Source: Didymodactylos carnosus
Lineage: Eukaryota > Rotifera > Eurotatoria > Philodinida > Philodinidae
Reading direction: 5' to 3'
Assembly: GCA_905250885.1 (NCBI GenBank)
Contig: CAJNOQ010000304.1
Coordinates: 1-55,677 of the forward strand
Length of the DNA: 55,677 nucleotides
The notes beneath the pieces were generated by a model. The model made no database searches, was not told the DNA's origin, and saw only the letters and a program-made list of their open reading frames with translations. The translations under genes were made by a program, and so were the position numbers. Shown in pieces: positions 24,320 to 35,216 of the stretch; position 1 is the stretch's first letter, and the number at the start of each line of letters is the position of its first letter.

Positions 24320-24455
24320 TTCCAAGTCACAAGTCAAGTCAGGTCATCAAAGCTTTTCTCAAGTCAAGTCCAGTCATGAGTAATAAAAAATTTTCACCAG
24401 TCAAGTCAAGTCTCGGGGTTTTCCAGATCAAGTCAAGTCAAGTCACAAGTCGAAT
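24320..24455. repeat. AAGTC-rich short tandem-like repeats
   Basis: CAAGTCAAGTC and close variants occur in three blocks within 135 bp. No longer period is visible. Confidence 0.6.
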
Positions 24456-24706
24456 AGATGTAAAGAACAGTATAACTGGCAGTTAGTCAAGGTCTTGATT
24501 TTTGAAAGCACTCTTTTCTATTACTATATAATTATAAACAAACGATACATGCGTTGGACGGAACCAAACTAACTCTTCGGATCGGATCCTCTTCGCTAAG
24601 CATTCAGACAGAAACACTCTCGAGAAATAGGGTTCGCCAGCTAAAATGTAGCGCTCTGATGGATGATGAACGAAAGCATGAGTGTAACGTAACATATCGT
24701 AATTTG

Positions 24707-24828
24707 GCGTAATCCTATACTCCGTAACACTGCGGCCGTAAACAACCTTTTACGAGACCGTTTACGACCGTAATGGACTCGTATACGCTGGTTTACGGCG
24801 CCCGTATTACGAAGCATAGGATTGCGGC
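24707..24828. repeat. GC-rich inverted repeat of CGTAAT/CGTAAAC units
   Basis: GCGTAATCCTATACTCCGTA at the left pairs imperfectly with TACGAAGCATAGGATTGCG at the right, and the inner GCCGTAAAC pairs with GTTTACGGC. It is a CpG-rich island in AT-rich DNA. Confidence 0.7.
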
Positions 24829-26725
24829 GTCATAAATCGATCTTACGGCCGTTTTCGGGCTGTGTGTAATCACCTGAGTACTCTTTTCTGCAGCCATGTT
24901 GGGTCGCGATAAAGAACTTTCTTCGTTGAGAAATCAAATCTACTGAAATAAAAACTTAATTTCGAATAAATCAGTAGTTTTTCAAACATCTTTCAGAGCA
25001 CTATACTCTAGCACATCATAAACTGAAAAGTTCAGTTCACGACAGTTCACTAATAGCCGTGATGTCGCCAGAGAATAGACACTATACGATTGACTCACTT
25101 CCATTATGAGTCACTGCGAAATAGTACAATTTCCTAGATTGCTGTATCTAAATTTATAAAAGAATCATATCGCGCCTTTTATTTATTATTCTTAATTTAT
25201 TAATGCTAGTGATGAATAGTCTACGTCTCATTGGCTAATTATATTAACCAATGACATACAACAGTATAATATATAAGCTAGCCATCAGATGAACTGCAAT
25301 GGGTGGACTAGACTGAAAAAGCGGTAAAAAGTAAACTCATTTGGTTCAGATGAGTGACGTTTTTGCTATGTTGGGTTCACATTTGCATGCTGACCTTACA
25401 CTGTAAAAAAACAACGATAAAAACGTTGAAAGTTACAATAAAAACATTGATTTTTTGCAATATTACACTTTTCTCGTCAACTGCAACGGCTTCAATTTGA
25501 CATCACCAAATTAGTCATCCAGTGATTTCTTTCTTGACATTATCAGATCTGAAACGTACCAGTTTTATGTATTTTTTTACTATGAATCATATATTCTTTA
25601 ACTCTAGTGTTTCTATAAACTGAACTGAGAAAATTAAGGAACGGTTATTTCGCTGTTACTTTTACTAGTATCTCGTTTTCTTTCTTGTTTCTTTACAATA
25701 TCTGAAATAACCAAAACGAAGTTCTGCACTGTCTACAAAGTTCAAGAACTTGTGACCACAAAAGCGATAGTTTTTTGCTTAGGTCTACGAAGACAATGAT
25801 GCAGTAAAGATTCGCAAAAATAGGACCTTAATAAGTTCAAAACAGTGTTTAGGAGAAAAAACACCTGCTAAAACCTATATTTAATATCACTGATTTTCTT
25901 TGTTTTAATCTTGTATTTGTATCTCGAACTCAGAAAAAGTGATGCAACAAAACTTCCTTTTCCTTTCGATTCTACTCGTCAAAGACTTGAAACAGAACCT
26001 GGCTGCTTCTCCGATGAACGATAATCATTGCGGGAACCCAGATAATAGTAATATTACAGAAAGTTCATCTCTTTTATATAATGTAACGGAAAAATTCAGC
26101 AATAAACGGTAGAAATATGCTGCAGAATGGCTTTACCAATATTTATCGCAGTAAAATAACATTCTAGGCTGTTGAAAAAATCCAACAGAAAAAAATGTTA
26201 CATGTAACGGTGAAGATGTGTTGTTACTTTCATACCATTAGTCGATTTTAACAAATGAAAAAGTTTTTAGAATATACTTAGATGTGACTCAGACACGAAA
26301 AAAAATGTATAATGCCACGCGAAAAATGTATATTATTTATTGTAATGTTACTTGTTTTTACAGTTCATCTTACCATCGTCGATATTCAATATATGTAACT
26401 TAATTACTAGGGATAGAAATAATCATAATAATAGTGATTCAGTTTTAGTTGTAAGCTGAAAAACGGTAGTTTATAATGCACGACTATCGTTAGATGGTTT
26501 GATTTGCTGGTCCGAGATTTTTAATATACTTTCATTTTATGAATATCTTGAAGACTTTATTTCACAGATATTTAACGTATTTTATTTTTGTTCTAGATTT
26601 GAAATCTCTGCATAGTTATGATGTGAATTTTTTTTAATAAATAAATTTTATTAGTGCTTAGACAAAAAGTAACGAACTATATAGTTTTTTCGTTCCATGA
26701 TTTGTAGCTATTTGTTTGATTCTTT

Positions 26726-26727
26726 AG
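26726..26727 (+). other. Candidate splice acceptor 17 nt before the TMEM115 start
   Basis: TTTGTTTGATTCTTTAG is followed by 17 nt and the ATG at 26745. An earlier in-frame ATG at 26697 lies upstream of the acceptor and would be removed. Confidence 0.45.
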
Positions 26728-26744
26728 AGAAAGAAAAACATACA

Positions 26745-28554
26745 ATGAAACAAACATTTGTCAATGATATAAGTCGTCAGTTAACCACAGCTATATTTTC
26801 AAGTGGTTTAGCAACAAAAGTCATTTGTGTCCTATGTATATTGGGTTATCTACTATCATTTAGTCCACAATGTGTTCGTGCCTTAGCCGTTATTCCAGGG
26901 AAAATAATGCCGCCCAATTTTTGGATATGGACAATATTAACTCATTCGTTTATTGGTAATAGATGAACGATGTTTTTTTCTGTAATATTTCATATTGGAG
27001 TATTATTTTTTTCTTTTCAGAGATACATTTATGGCATACATGTCTTGATGTTATTGTGGTATTTTTATACAGTAAAATGATTGAACCATTATGGGGAACA
27101 AAAGAGTTACTCTCATTCTATTTTCTTGTGACAATCCCAAATGCCATTTTTGCCACGTGTATTTATTTTATAATTTACATGGTTACATTTAACGAAGAAT
27201 ATTTATTTGAACGACCAATTTATGGTCTTGCATCATTCGTTGGAGCATATTGTGTTGTTATTAAACAAATAATGCCGGACACTGTTCTAATTTCAACACC
27301 ATTTATGAAACTCAAACAAGATCATATTCCATTATTAATTATTCTCATATCAACAATATTATATGTCATTAATGCGGTTCCCATTCATTTTTTAATTATG
27401 CTCTCCTTTGGAATATTCATTAGTTGGACTTATTTAAGGTTTTTTCAATTTCATAAAAATGGCACAAGAGGTGATCAATCAAATACATTTTCATTTGCAA
27501 GGTAAGACAGTTACGTTTTTCTATTTAGTACACTACGATCTTCTATCTTTGCAAATTGAGATGGCTAACTTCTGATAGACAAGAGAAACATTAGTCAGAA
27601 ATATTTCCTCAACACAATCAATCTTTTTCTGTCATATCAATAGTGGAATCAGATTGCAAATCGTTTATCTAAGTAACAACAACTCGCTCATGACCGTGAT
27701 CAGAATTTGTTTAAGAGAAGTGAACAGGCATGCATCGGTTTCGGTAATGATCGGTTAAAAACCGAAACTGGTGCATGCCTAGAAGTAAATCACTCTCAAA
27801 AAAGTACTTTTTACAAAGAAGGAAATCTAAGATCTGAATTCAATCTCATTTTACTCATTAAAAAATACGTTTATTCATTTAATCTAATAATTTCTTTATT
27901 TTATTTTCTGTTTCAGCTTTTTTCCGCCACCGATTCAGCCCTTTATTAGCGTTCTAGCCAATACGATCTTTGAAATATTTGTACGTGTTAAAATATGTAA
28001 ACCATTTGTAAAAAAGTATAATGTTGCTCCACCATCATCGATTACCATTACAATTCCTGGAGCTGAAGCAGCCGATGCTGATCGTAGAAGGTAAGACGAA
28101 TAGTTGATTATACTTCGAAAAAATCTAAATTTCAGAGAAAGTTAGAAAATATACCATTCGTCTTTTGAGATATCATACCACAATTTTCTTTTATCTGGAC
28201 GAATACCTCGATCACCACTCAAATCTTTTCTATAAACAACAAGCGTGTTGACATATAATTTAGTATTCTTGTTTTTTCTTTTATAGACAAAAAGCTCTTA
28301 AAGCATTAGACGATAGATTGAAACAATCATCAGAAGCATGGCCGGATATTGACGAGAATGCGTCAACAAATATCGCAGCACAAACCCATCAGATACATCC
28401 AACTACAAGTTCATCAAATTCACAAAATATTACCAATACAATAACGACAAATAGCATTGTGAGCAATGTTAACAATGCTCCCATCACTGACTTAAACAAT
28501 TCAACTAATAATAATAATCCAGAATACCATGAACAAACGACGACTACCCAATAG
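26745..28554 (+). CDS. TMEM115: TMEM115 homologue, rhomboid-like Golgi membrane protein, 4 exons
   Basis: Golgi membrane protein related in fold to rhomboids but without their catalytic Ser-His pair; in mammals it binds the COG complex and supports Golgi-to-ER retrograde transport. Exons: 26745-26955, 27021-27501, 27917-28090, 28287-28554, giving 377 residues (human 351). Family signatures: PGKIMPPNFWIWTILTHS near residue 55, the MIEPLWGTKELLSFY stretch near residue 88, a Gly-rich membrane helix containing YGLASFVGAY, and after the last membrane segment VAPPSSITITIPG followed by DADRRR and QKALKALDDRLK. Splice joins fall inside these conserved blocks and keep frame. The last 75 residues are a low-complexity N/T/S tail that differs from the human C-terminus. 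The start at 26745 was preferred to 26697 because a 3' acceptor lies between them. Confidence 0.93.
27726..27780. ncRNA. Hairpin in TMEM115 intron 2, miRNA-precursor-sized
   Basis: AGGCATGCATCGGTTTCGGT (27726-27745) pairs with ACCGAAACTGGTGCATGCCT (27761-27780) over 20 bp. The only two departures are G-T pairs, which would be G-U in RNA. The loop is 15 nt. It could equally be a small foldback transposon remnant, and there is no evidence of expression. Confidence 0.35.
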
Positions 28555-29730
28555 CTCTCTCTGTTTGTGCTTTTTATTTTAAACTCTTTTTCTTTCAATC
28601 AAAATTCTTTTTATGTTTCTATTTGTATCATTTTTCTTCTTCTTCTGTTTTCTGTGTAATAGGACATTCCAATGCATAAATTACATTCACGTTGACTAAT
28701 CTCAAATTTCTTGTAACCATTCCTTTTGGTATAAGATTCGGAAAAAAAATGTGTTCTGCTCTCTCTTATACTGGATAATTACTATAAGAGACTATAAGAA
28801 CCAATAGTATTTTTAAACATTCTGGACATTTTATTTCGTTTGTTAAACACGTGCCCGGTTGTAAATATATTTCAAAATTAATCGTTTGTCCAATTTGATG
28901 TTTTTTGTTTTTGTGTTCTTTTCTATTTAATTGTTCATTTTTTTCAAAAATTAAAACAGTGTTTTAATAATTTGAACACTAACGTCTTTTTTTTATTTTA
29001 TTGCTTTCGATAAAAAAAGAAGTATACTAAAATTTTTATCTTTTATCTTTCTAATATTAAGTCTTTTATGAATGTATTCGTAGTCACAAAAAAATGTAGC
29101 ATTGGAGAGAAAAGACGGGTCACTGGAAAATATTTATCGTAAGATAATTAGTCTTGTATCTCATTCGTTAGATTTAGAAGAAATTTTATTATTTTGAACA
29201 TGTTCAACAAGAGAATATCTTCTAAAACACTCCTATTCACAGTCTGCATTTATTTTCGTTCTTATTAACAATAATAGACTATTATGTAATTTCATCATTA
29301 GAATAGTTTTTGTGTCTGAATTATCCATTTTACTATGAATTAAATTTCGAAACTAACGGAAATGTTTCTTTCGTTATTCAGCGGTTATTTACTAAACATT
29401 GAAAATAACTACTAACATATAATATTCGTATTTGATATTAGTAATTGTTTCAATTCTTTATTAAATGACGAAATATAATGAAAATGGATGATTTTTGGTA
29501 ATAAAATGATGGTCGATAACGCATTTATATCTACTCAATTTACAATGAGAATCAATGAAGTCAAATAGGATATATTTTGGATTAACCAGTTGTAATTCAT
29601 TTTGAATATTTTTCCCAATATCACATGTTATTTTTATAGACATTCTACGTTTACATTTTATGTTTGAATGACGTAGAAAAGGTAACTAATAACATCGAAA
29701 ACAATTTCTAATAGTAGAAAAGAATCATCT

Positions 29731-29789
29731 TGACATTTGTAAATTTATACAGTACCAACTATTGGCGCTGTATAAATTTATAAATGTCA
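29731..29789. repeat. 59-bp hairpin with a 22-bp stem
   Basis: 29731-29752 (TGACATTTGTAAATTTATAC then AG) pairs with 29768-29789 over 22 bp, with a single G-T pair and a 15-bp loop. It lies just outside the left end of the inverted-repeat element that follows. Its size resembles a miRNA precursor, but it may be a MITE remnant. Confidence 0.6.
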
Positions 29790-29845
29790 TTAGAAAAAGT
29801 CCTGCCATTATCTCTTGCGAATCATCTCGATTCAGTGTTGTATCT

Positions 29846-30382
29846 AACGGGTGAGCCACAAATAATGACACTTGTTCTCTTTTCTTCCGAATGAGGTTCG
29901 AAGATTCCATTCTAAACTCATTCGATAGAGAATTTTCTGCTCTACAAACTTATAACGCATACTATCACTGCGTTGTTTGGCTAGTTCTTTTCCTGCTTTT
30001 TTCAAAATTCCACGTTATCCGAAAGTACAAATTAACTAGTGCACTGAAAGCTTCACAATTCGGGTGACCAAACGAATAAGCAGCGTAGTCTGGATGATAG
30101 TGCTCAATCCGCTGAATATTTTTATACCACCTTCTCTCAATTACCACATTAGTTCTCGAAAACTCACTAAAATTTTGATAGGAAATCGCAGTTATACTTT
30201 TTACCTGTCCGTACTATGCACTATTTTTTAAAATAACGAAATAATATCTAATGAATGAAGGAAATAGATTTTGTAGAGCAGAAAATTCTCTATTAAACAA
30301 GTTTAGAATGAAATCTTCGAGCGTCAGTTGTGCTCGGAAGAAAAGAGAACAAAAGTGTGTCATTATTTCTGACCCACCCATT
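29846..30382. mobile_element. Inverted-repeat element with a unique centre
   Basis: The arm 29846-29948 pairs with 30271-30382 with scattered mismatches, for example GAGAATTTTCTGCTCTACAA and its complement, or AATAATGACAC and its complement. The 320-bp centre is not palindromic and carries a coding-like frame on the minus strand. No target duplication was recognised. Confidence 0.7.
29965..30213 (-). pseudogene. Unrecognised coding-like fragment inside the inverted-repeat element
   Basis: An open frame of 82 codons without an ATG start runs from 30213 to a TGA at 29965. I do not recognise it. It has a protein-like composition with aromatic and charged residues in a natural mix: IERRWYKNIQRIEHYHPDY, then AYSFGHPNCEAFSALVNLY and FRITWNF, followed by a basic tail. 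It lies wholly between the arms of the element and has no partner exon in view. It may be a captured host exon or the remains of an element-encoded protein. It could also be a chance ORF, though the amino-acid mix makes that less likely. Confidence 0.3.
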
Positions 30383-33300
30383 AAAAATAAACGGATAACA
30401 CAATTAGTATTCCATTACTCAAACTTATAAGAGCTGATATCATATTTATCGATCAAGACTATATTCGAATATTAACGTATGAAAACATGTGATTGTGATT
30501 GTTGTTCTTGAATAGCATATATAATTGGTGTTGTGGTTGAAATATTCTGTTGATGATAGACAACATTATTTTGATGAAAAACTTGAGTGTAAGTCGATTA
30601 TATAGGGTGCTAAAAACAGAAGTATTTTGGTCTTAAATAGAATTATCCTAAAATAAATAAAAAAACTACGCATTTCACTTGAATCTCAACGAGAAATAAT
30701 AATTATCGTTTGAATGTCACATAAATCTATTTGTTTTCTTTTTGATAAACTCATATTTTATCAATTAGAATGCGAATAATTGTTAAAAGAACTTCAAACT
30801 GTTTTTGATTAACAGATTGATTTGTTACAGACGGAATTATTCTCTTTGAAACTTACGAAATATCTAAGATATAAATATATAGAAAGAGCAAAGCAATGAA
30901 GATGACAGTTCTCTATTTTATAAAGTTGATGTTTAACTTTTTTGTTTTTCTCGTAAGAGCTGAAGCACAGCAATGATGTGACTTTCGTACTGATTAAATA
31001 GTTTTGACAAGGCAAAAATAGAAAGATGTACTTCATAAAACCCTTTCGTTATCTATTCAACTAATCACTTTATGGTTCAGCTATTTCTCCATTAGAGTGT
31101 TTTCTTGAAGTTAAGTAATTGTTCCACTATGATGACTAGGATGACTCTTTGAATCTATTCACATTCAGAGTCTCACTAGTCTTATACACACACCAGACTG
31201 GGTAATTATACATTTTTAATGTTTTCCCTCAAGTTACGATTATTTACCTTATTTGTCGAAATTGAAAATCATCTTCTACACAAGCAAATTTCAGCGATTT
31301 TGTTGTGTTGTTGTTGTTATTTCATACAAATTTGGCAATGATCGAGAATGCTTGACTGTTGTTGTAATTGTACTGTAGTAGTGCACTTGATTTATATTCT
31401 GTTTTTAATGTCAAAGTCAGTTATTCATTATTATTTTCATCGTCCTATTATGTTTTCGTTTTGAGTTAGCGACAACAAAAAAGGTATGACAGTGTTATAG
31501 TGTTTTTTAGTTTTATCGTCGTTTACAATCAAATTAGTAAATAAATAAAAGATCATAAATAAATTTTCTAAAATTATCTTCGATTATATAACGCTGTGCT
31601 TGTGTTATAGTCGTTTCTGTTTTATTCTTGTCATTTTCAAGAGAGAGTCATCATGAAGCATGTGCTCTTCTTTTCTGAATAGTTTATCAATCTATGTTTG
31701 TTAAAACATTTGTTGATCGTGCATAACATAAAAAAGTTTAATATAATAGCATACCACTAAATTAGTTTCATCTTAGAAAGAAATCCACTACAGTTTTCTA
31801 GCACTAAATTTTGTTAGTCTTTCTCTCTTTGTAGATCATTTTATCTGACATCATTGCACTGATTTGGTTGTTCATATTTTTAGTACCATTTTTCTTCGAA
31901 CTCCATATAACTTTATTATAGTCGAGAACAAACAGTGAATTAGATAACGGAAACTTAAAACATTCTTTTCTCTCTCTGACTCATGCGTATTGAAAAGATT
32001 CATCATATAAAATCAGATGAATGTCGAACAAAATCTGGAAAAAACATTGCAAGGCTTTTCTTTGAAAAAAATAATAATTTCTATTATTACATTCATTCTT
32101 TTGTTGGATGACGGATTGCTGTGATAGTTTTTAAATAAAAGGATTTATTTTATCTTTTGTAAATGGTCAGAAGAAGTGGTATCGAGCTCTTGTTTTGAGG
32201 TTGAAAAGAATTTTTTGCTAATAGATTCACACTTTTTTCCACGTCTTATAGTGAATAACGATAGGGTCGCTAGAATCGCTGTAATACTGATGAACTTACG
32301 ATGGAGTGGACTTCAGATAGAGTTATAAGTTATACAGGATACGTCGAAACTTTGATAAATCGTCTTCTGTATAATATGAATTCACTCTCTCCAGAAACTG
32401 AGCGAGTTATGTTTGTATCATCTATTGACAATCGATGCTTTATATTTGTTTTTAGTATCATAAAGGATCGTCCTTCGCTTCCCTCGCATCAATTTCCAGA
32501 GATTAAGAGAGCTTAAAAATATTGGAACTTTCTCTCTGACATATTTTTAAAATTAACAATTTTAAAGATTTTAAACAATAATTTACCACTGGACGTAAAT
32601 TTTATGTTTAGCTCTGAAGTTGAGCTTCACTTAAACTAGAGCGAAAAAATAGTTGGAAAAAAAGAATGCAACAGCATCTTTTCTTCTGTCTTAGTCTTTG
32701 AATGTCACTGTGACTCTATTTTAGGACATTTGTGTCGTGTGTTTCAGTAATAAGATGATGGAAATTTGGTTGTTTGAATCGTTTCTTCATTCAAAGATCT
32801 CAATTCATTTGATGATCTTGAATTGCAGAATCTCAACAACCTTCGATTGTACTTAGAAGAATTCTTTAGATTCACTGATGAATATCTAATCATTATATAG
32901 ACATAAATGAGACAAATACAGAAAGAACAACTACTACAAAGATAGTGTAAATTGATAAATCTAATTAGTGATTTCAATGAGACGTGCTAATAGGTTGCGC
33001 GAATATTGCTGTCTTCATTTATAAGTATATCGATATCTTCTATTATATCTTACATAGAAAATCTTTAGCTATGAATATTTTATGTTCATTTGATAAACAG
33101 ACTTTCTGGTTCTTGATTTTTTTGCTTCGGATTTTATTTTGATTTATCTTATTACGTCTGAAACTATCTGTGTACTAGTTTGAAATATAAAAGTAGCATC
33201 AACAATAACAACAACTGGAATTAAAAATAGAAGACGAAGAGAATATATATCATATATAATTGTATGTCGACCATAGTAGTATAAAAACGACGAGAAAAAC

Positions 33301-33589
33301 GTGAGTTTGTGTAAGAAGAAAAAGAACGAGACAAAAAGGAATTATCTTGCATCTTGGAAATATTCTCAGTAGCGTTATAAAGTTCATTTTTTTACAAAGA
33401 GAACGGAAGAAAGAAGAGAAAAAAGGCTTAGAGTATCCAGATTTTGTCCGTTCCTGTTATATCTGTATTTCATGTGAACATACACATTAGCAATAATAAG
33501 GCCAAGTCCGCTATAGTTTTTCTATTGGTCCACTCGTAGACCAGTTATACAAAAATATTTTTCATTCATTCATTCATTACTGTCTTTGT

Positions 33590-33636
33590 CTTTCTCTCTC
33601 TCTCTCCCTCTCTGTCTCTGTCTCTCCCTCTCTCTT
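33590..33636 (+). repeat. CT-rich microsatellite upstream of MEX3
   Basis: TCTCTCTCTCCCTCTCTGTC-type tract with a strong strand bias. It is complementary in content to the GA tract about 215 bp downstream. Confidence 0.9.
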
Positions 33637-33778
33637 GGAGTGAATCATACACACATACAAATATTGTACAAAGGGTCAGAGTACATCAAAGACGACGAGA
33701 GGAAAGAAATGAGAAAAAAGATTTTCTTTAGTAAAAAAAAAAGAAAAGTAATAATAACTAAAAAAAGAGTCGACAAGG

Positions 33779-33786
33779 TATATAAA
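33779..33786 (+). promoter_or_regulatory. Possible TATA box for MEX3
   Basis: TATATAAA lies between the CT and GA tracts and about 300 bp before a strong donor (CAGCG|GTAAGT at 34085/34086). In AT-rich DNA this match could be chance. Confidence 0.2.
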
Positions 33787-33848
33787 ACACATGCACTAGT
33801 ATGGTTCAACATAGAGAAAGGAAGAGAGAGTTTGGCTAGCGGCATGTA

Positions 33849-33894
33849 GAAGAGAGAGAGAGAGACAGAGAGAAAGAGAGAGAGAGAAAAAAAA
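33849..33894 (+). repeat. GA-rich microsatellite upstream of MEX3
   Basis: AAGAGAGAGAGAGAGAC-type tract followed by poly(A). Together with the CT tract it could form a cruciform or bind a GAGA-type factor. Confidence 0.9.
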
Positions 33895-34085
33895 AAGCGT
33901 TGAAACTATGTATACACAGCGAAAGAGAGAGAAAATCATTTCTCTATTTCACTCTCCCATATTTATTTTTTCTAGTTTTTTTTTCTTATATCTTTTTTTT
34001 TTTCGATCTTGATATGGTTGATAGTGGTATGGTACTATACTAGAGTAGGCGTTAATCATTCATTTTCTTCCTGCAGCGGACAGCG

Positions 34086-35088
34086 GTAAGTCTCGACCTG
34101 TATATATATGTTCATCCGTTTCTTTCCCGTTACCTGTGTGCCTATGTGTGTTATATGAGCTTAAATAATAGAATGTATAGTTCATTCCTTCTTTCTTTTC
34201 TTAAGTATATATGTACTATACTGTACACAAATATCATTAAAATTTTTAATAAAAAAATATATCATCATTATCATGATTGATTGATTTAAAAGAAAATTTT
34301 TTATTCACTTATCATCATGAATGAAAAATTGATCGACTGTTATTACGGTATATAGAGTAGTAAAAAAAAGAGAAAATTCGATTAATCTAGCTCAATTGGC
34401 AGTTGAGACGACACACCTGGAGAAAAAAAAATTATGGTTAAAGATTAGTGGTTTTTATTGAGAAAAAAATGTAGACAGCTTTATGTGATAGAACAAAAAA
34501 TGTAATTGTAAGACTAATAAGTTTGGATTTTCTGTTTCAGACGAATGTTAATTTCTTTTTTTCTTTTGTCAGCTGGGTTTTGATATTCAAACTTTTAGTG
34601 TGTGATATTCGAGATACTGTCACATCTGCTTACGTAAAAGATGTCACGTAGATATGGTGTCAAACATACTTCTGATTGAAAGATAGAATCAAGCTTTACA
34701 GTTTTCGATACGCTAATGAGAAAATTTTTCTTGAAATACTGCCACTTTCGCAATAAATTTTACTTTCATTGAGCTCATAACATTTGAAACAGGATCGTCC
34801 TTTTTATCTATTCTTCTTTTTCCTTCATTAGAACGAAAAAGGGCGAGTTAAGTTGATAGTGTGAAATCTCACAACTCGCCTTTTTCTAAAATGCATCTCT
34901 TTAGTTACAAATTTGTAATGTTGTAGAGTACTCAGATATTTCTTCTTTTAACGCAAAATGTGCTACATTTTTAGAAACAGCTACGATCAAATATCCTATT
35001 TACCGGTCTACTGGAAAAAATGTTTACTAAAAACTTGAAGTAATACTAGTTCCGGTACTTTCTTTACACTGATCTTTTTGTATTTTAG
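34086..35088 (+). other. Putative MEX3 5' UTR intron
   Basis: A near-consensus donor (GCG|GTAAGT) at 34086 and an acceptor TTTTTGTATTTTAG ending at 35088 bracket 1003 bp. This would join a non-coding exon to the leader of the MEX3 start exon, whose ATG lies 128 nt beyond. Inference only. Confidence 0.3.
34834..34886. repeat. Hairpin with GAAAAAGGCGAGTT stem
   Basis: GAAAAAGGGCGAGTT at about 34835-34849 pairs with AACTCGCCTTTTTC at 34873-34886, with one bulged G. The loop contains GTGTGAAATCTCAC, which pairs again. It lies in the putative MEX3 5' UTR intron. Confidence 0.65.
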
Positions 35089-35216
35089 GATAAGAGGAAA
35101 AATAAGGACGAGGATGCAATATTGATATCATTTTTATTCAGCTTTCTGTTATTTTTTATCGAACATAACTAAACCTCTTCTTTTCTTTCGTTTATTATCT
35201 ATATTATTATTTAATC

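Larger units (their letters stand above)
17547..26725. other. 9.2-kb gene-free region rich in inverted-repeat elements
   Basis: I found no coding exon that I could support. The region contains at least six separate palindromic elements, listed individually, a CG-rich degenerate motif cluster (19240-19700) and an AAGTC-rich stretch (24320-24455). Higher-complexity stretches such as 23540-24240 look like old transposon debris but carry no recognisable termini. Confidence 0.6.
28555..33560. other. Gene-free region downstream of TMEM115
   Basis: About 5 kb of AT-rich DNA without supportable exons apart from the fragment at 29965-30213. It contains one inverted-repeat element and a small hairpin, listed separately. 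ORFs such as 32301-32516 have no coding character. Confidence 0.5.

Noticed and set aside
34381..34440. tRNA-like stretch TAGCTCAATTGGCAGTTGAGA
   Set aside because: It resembles a D-arm/A-box, but no B-box or cloverleaf follows.
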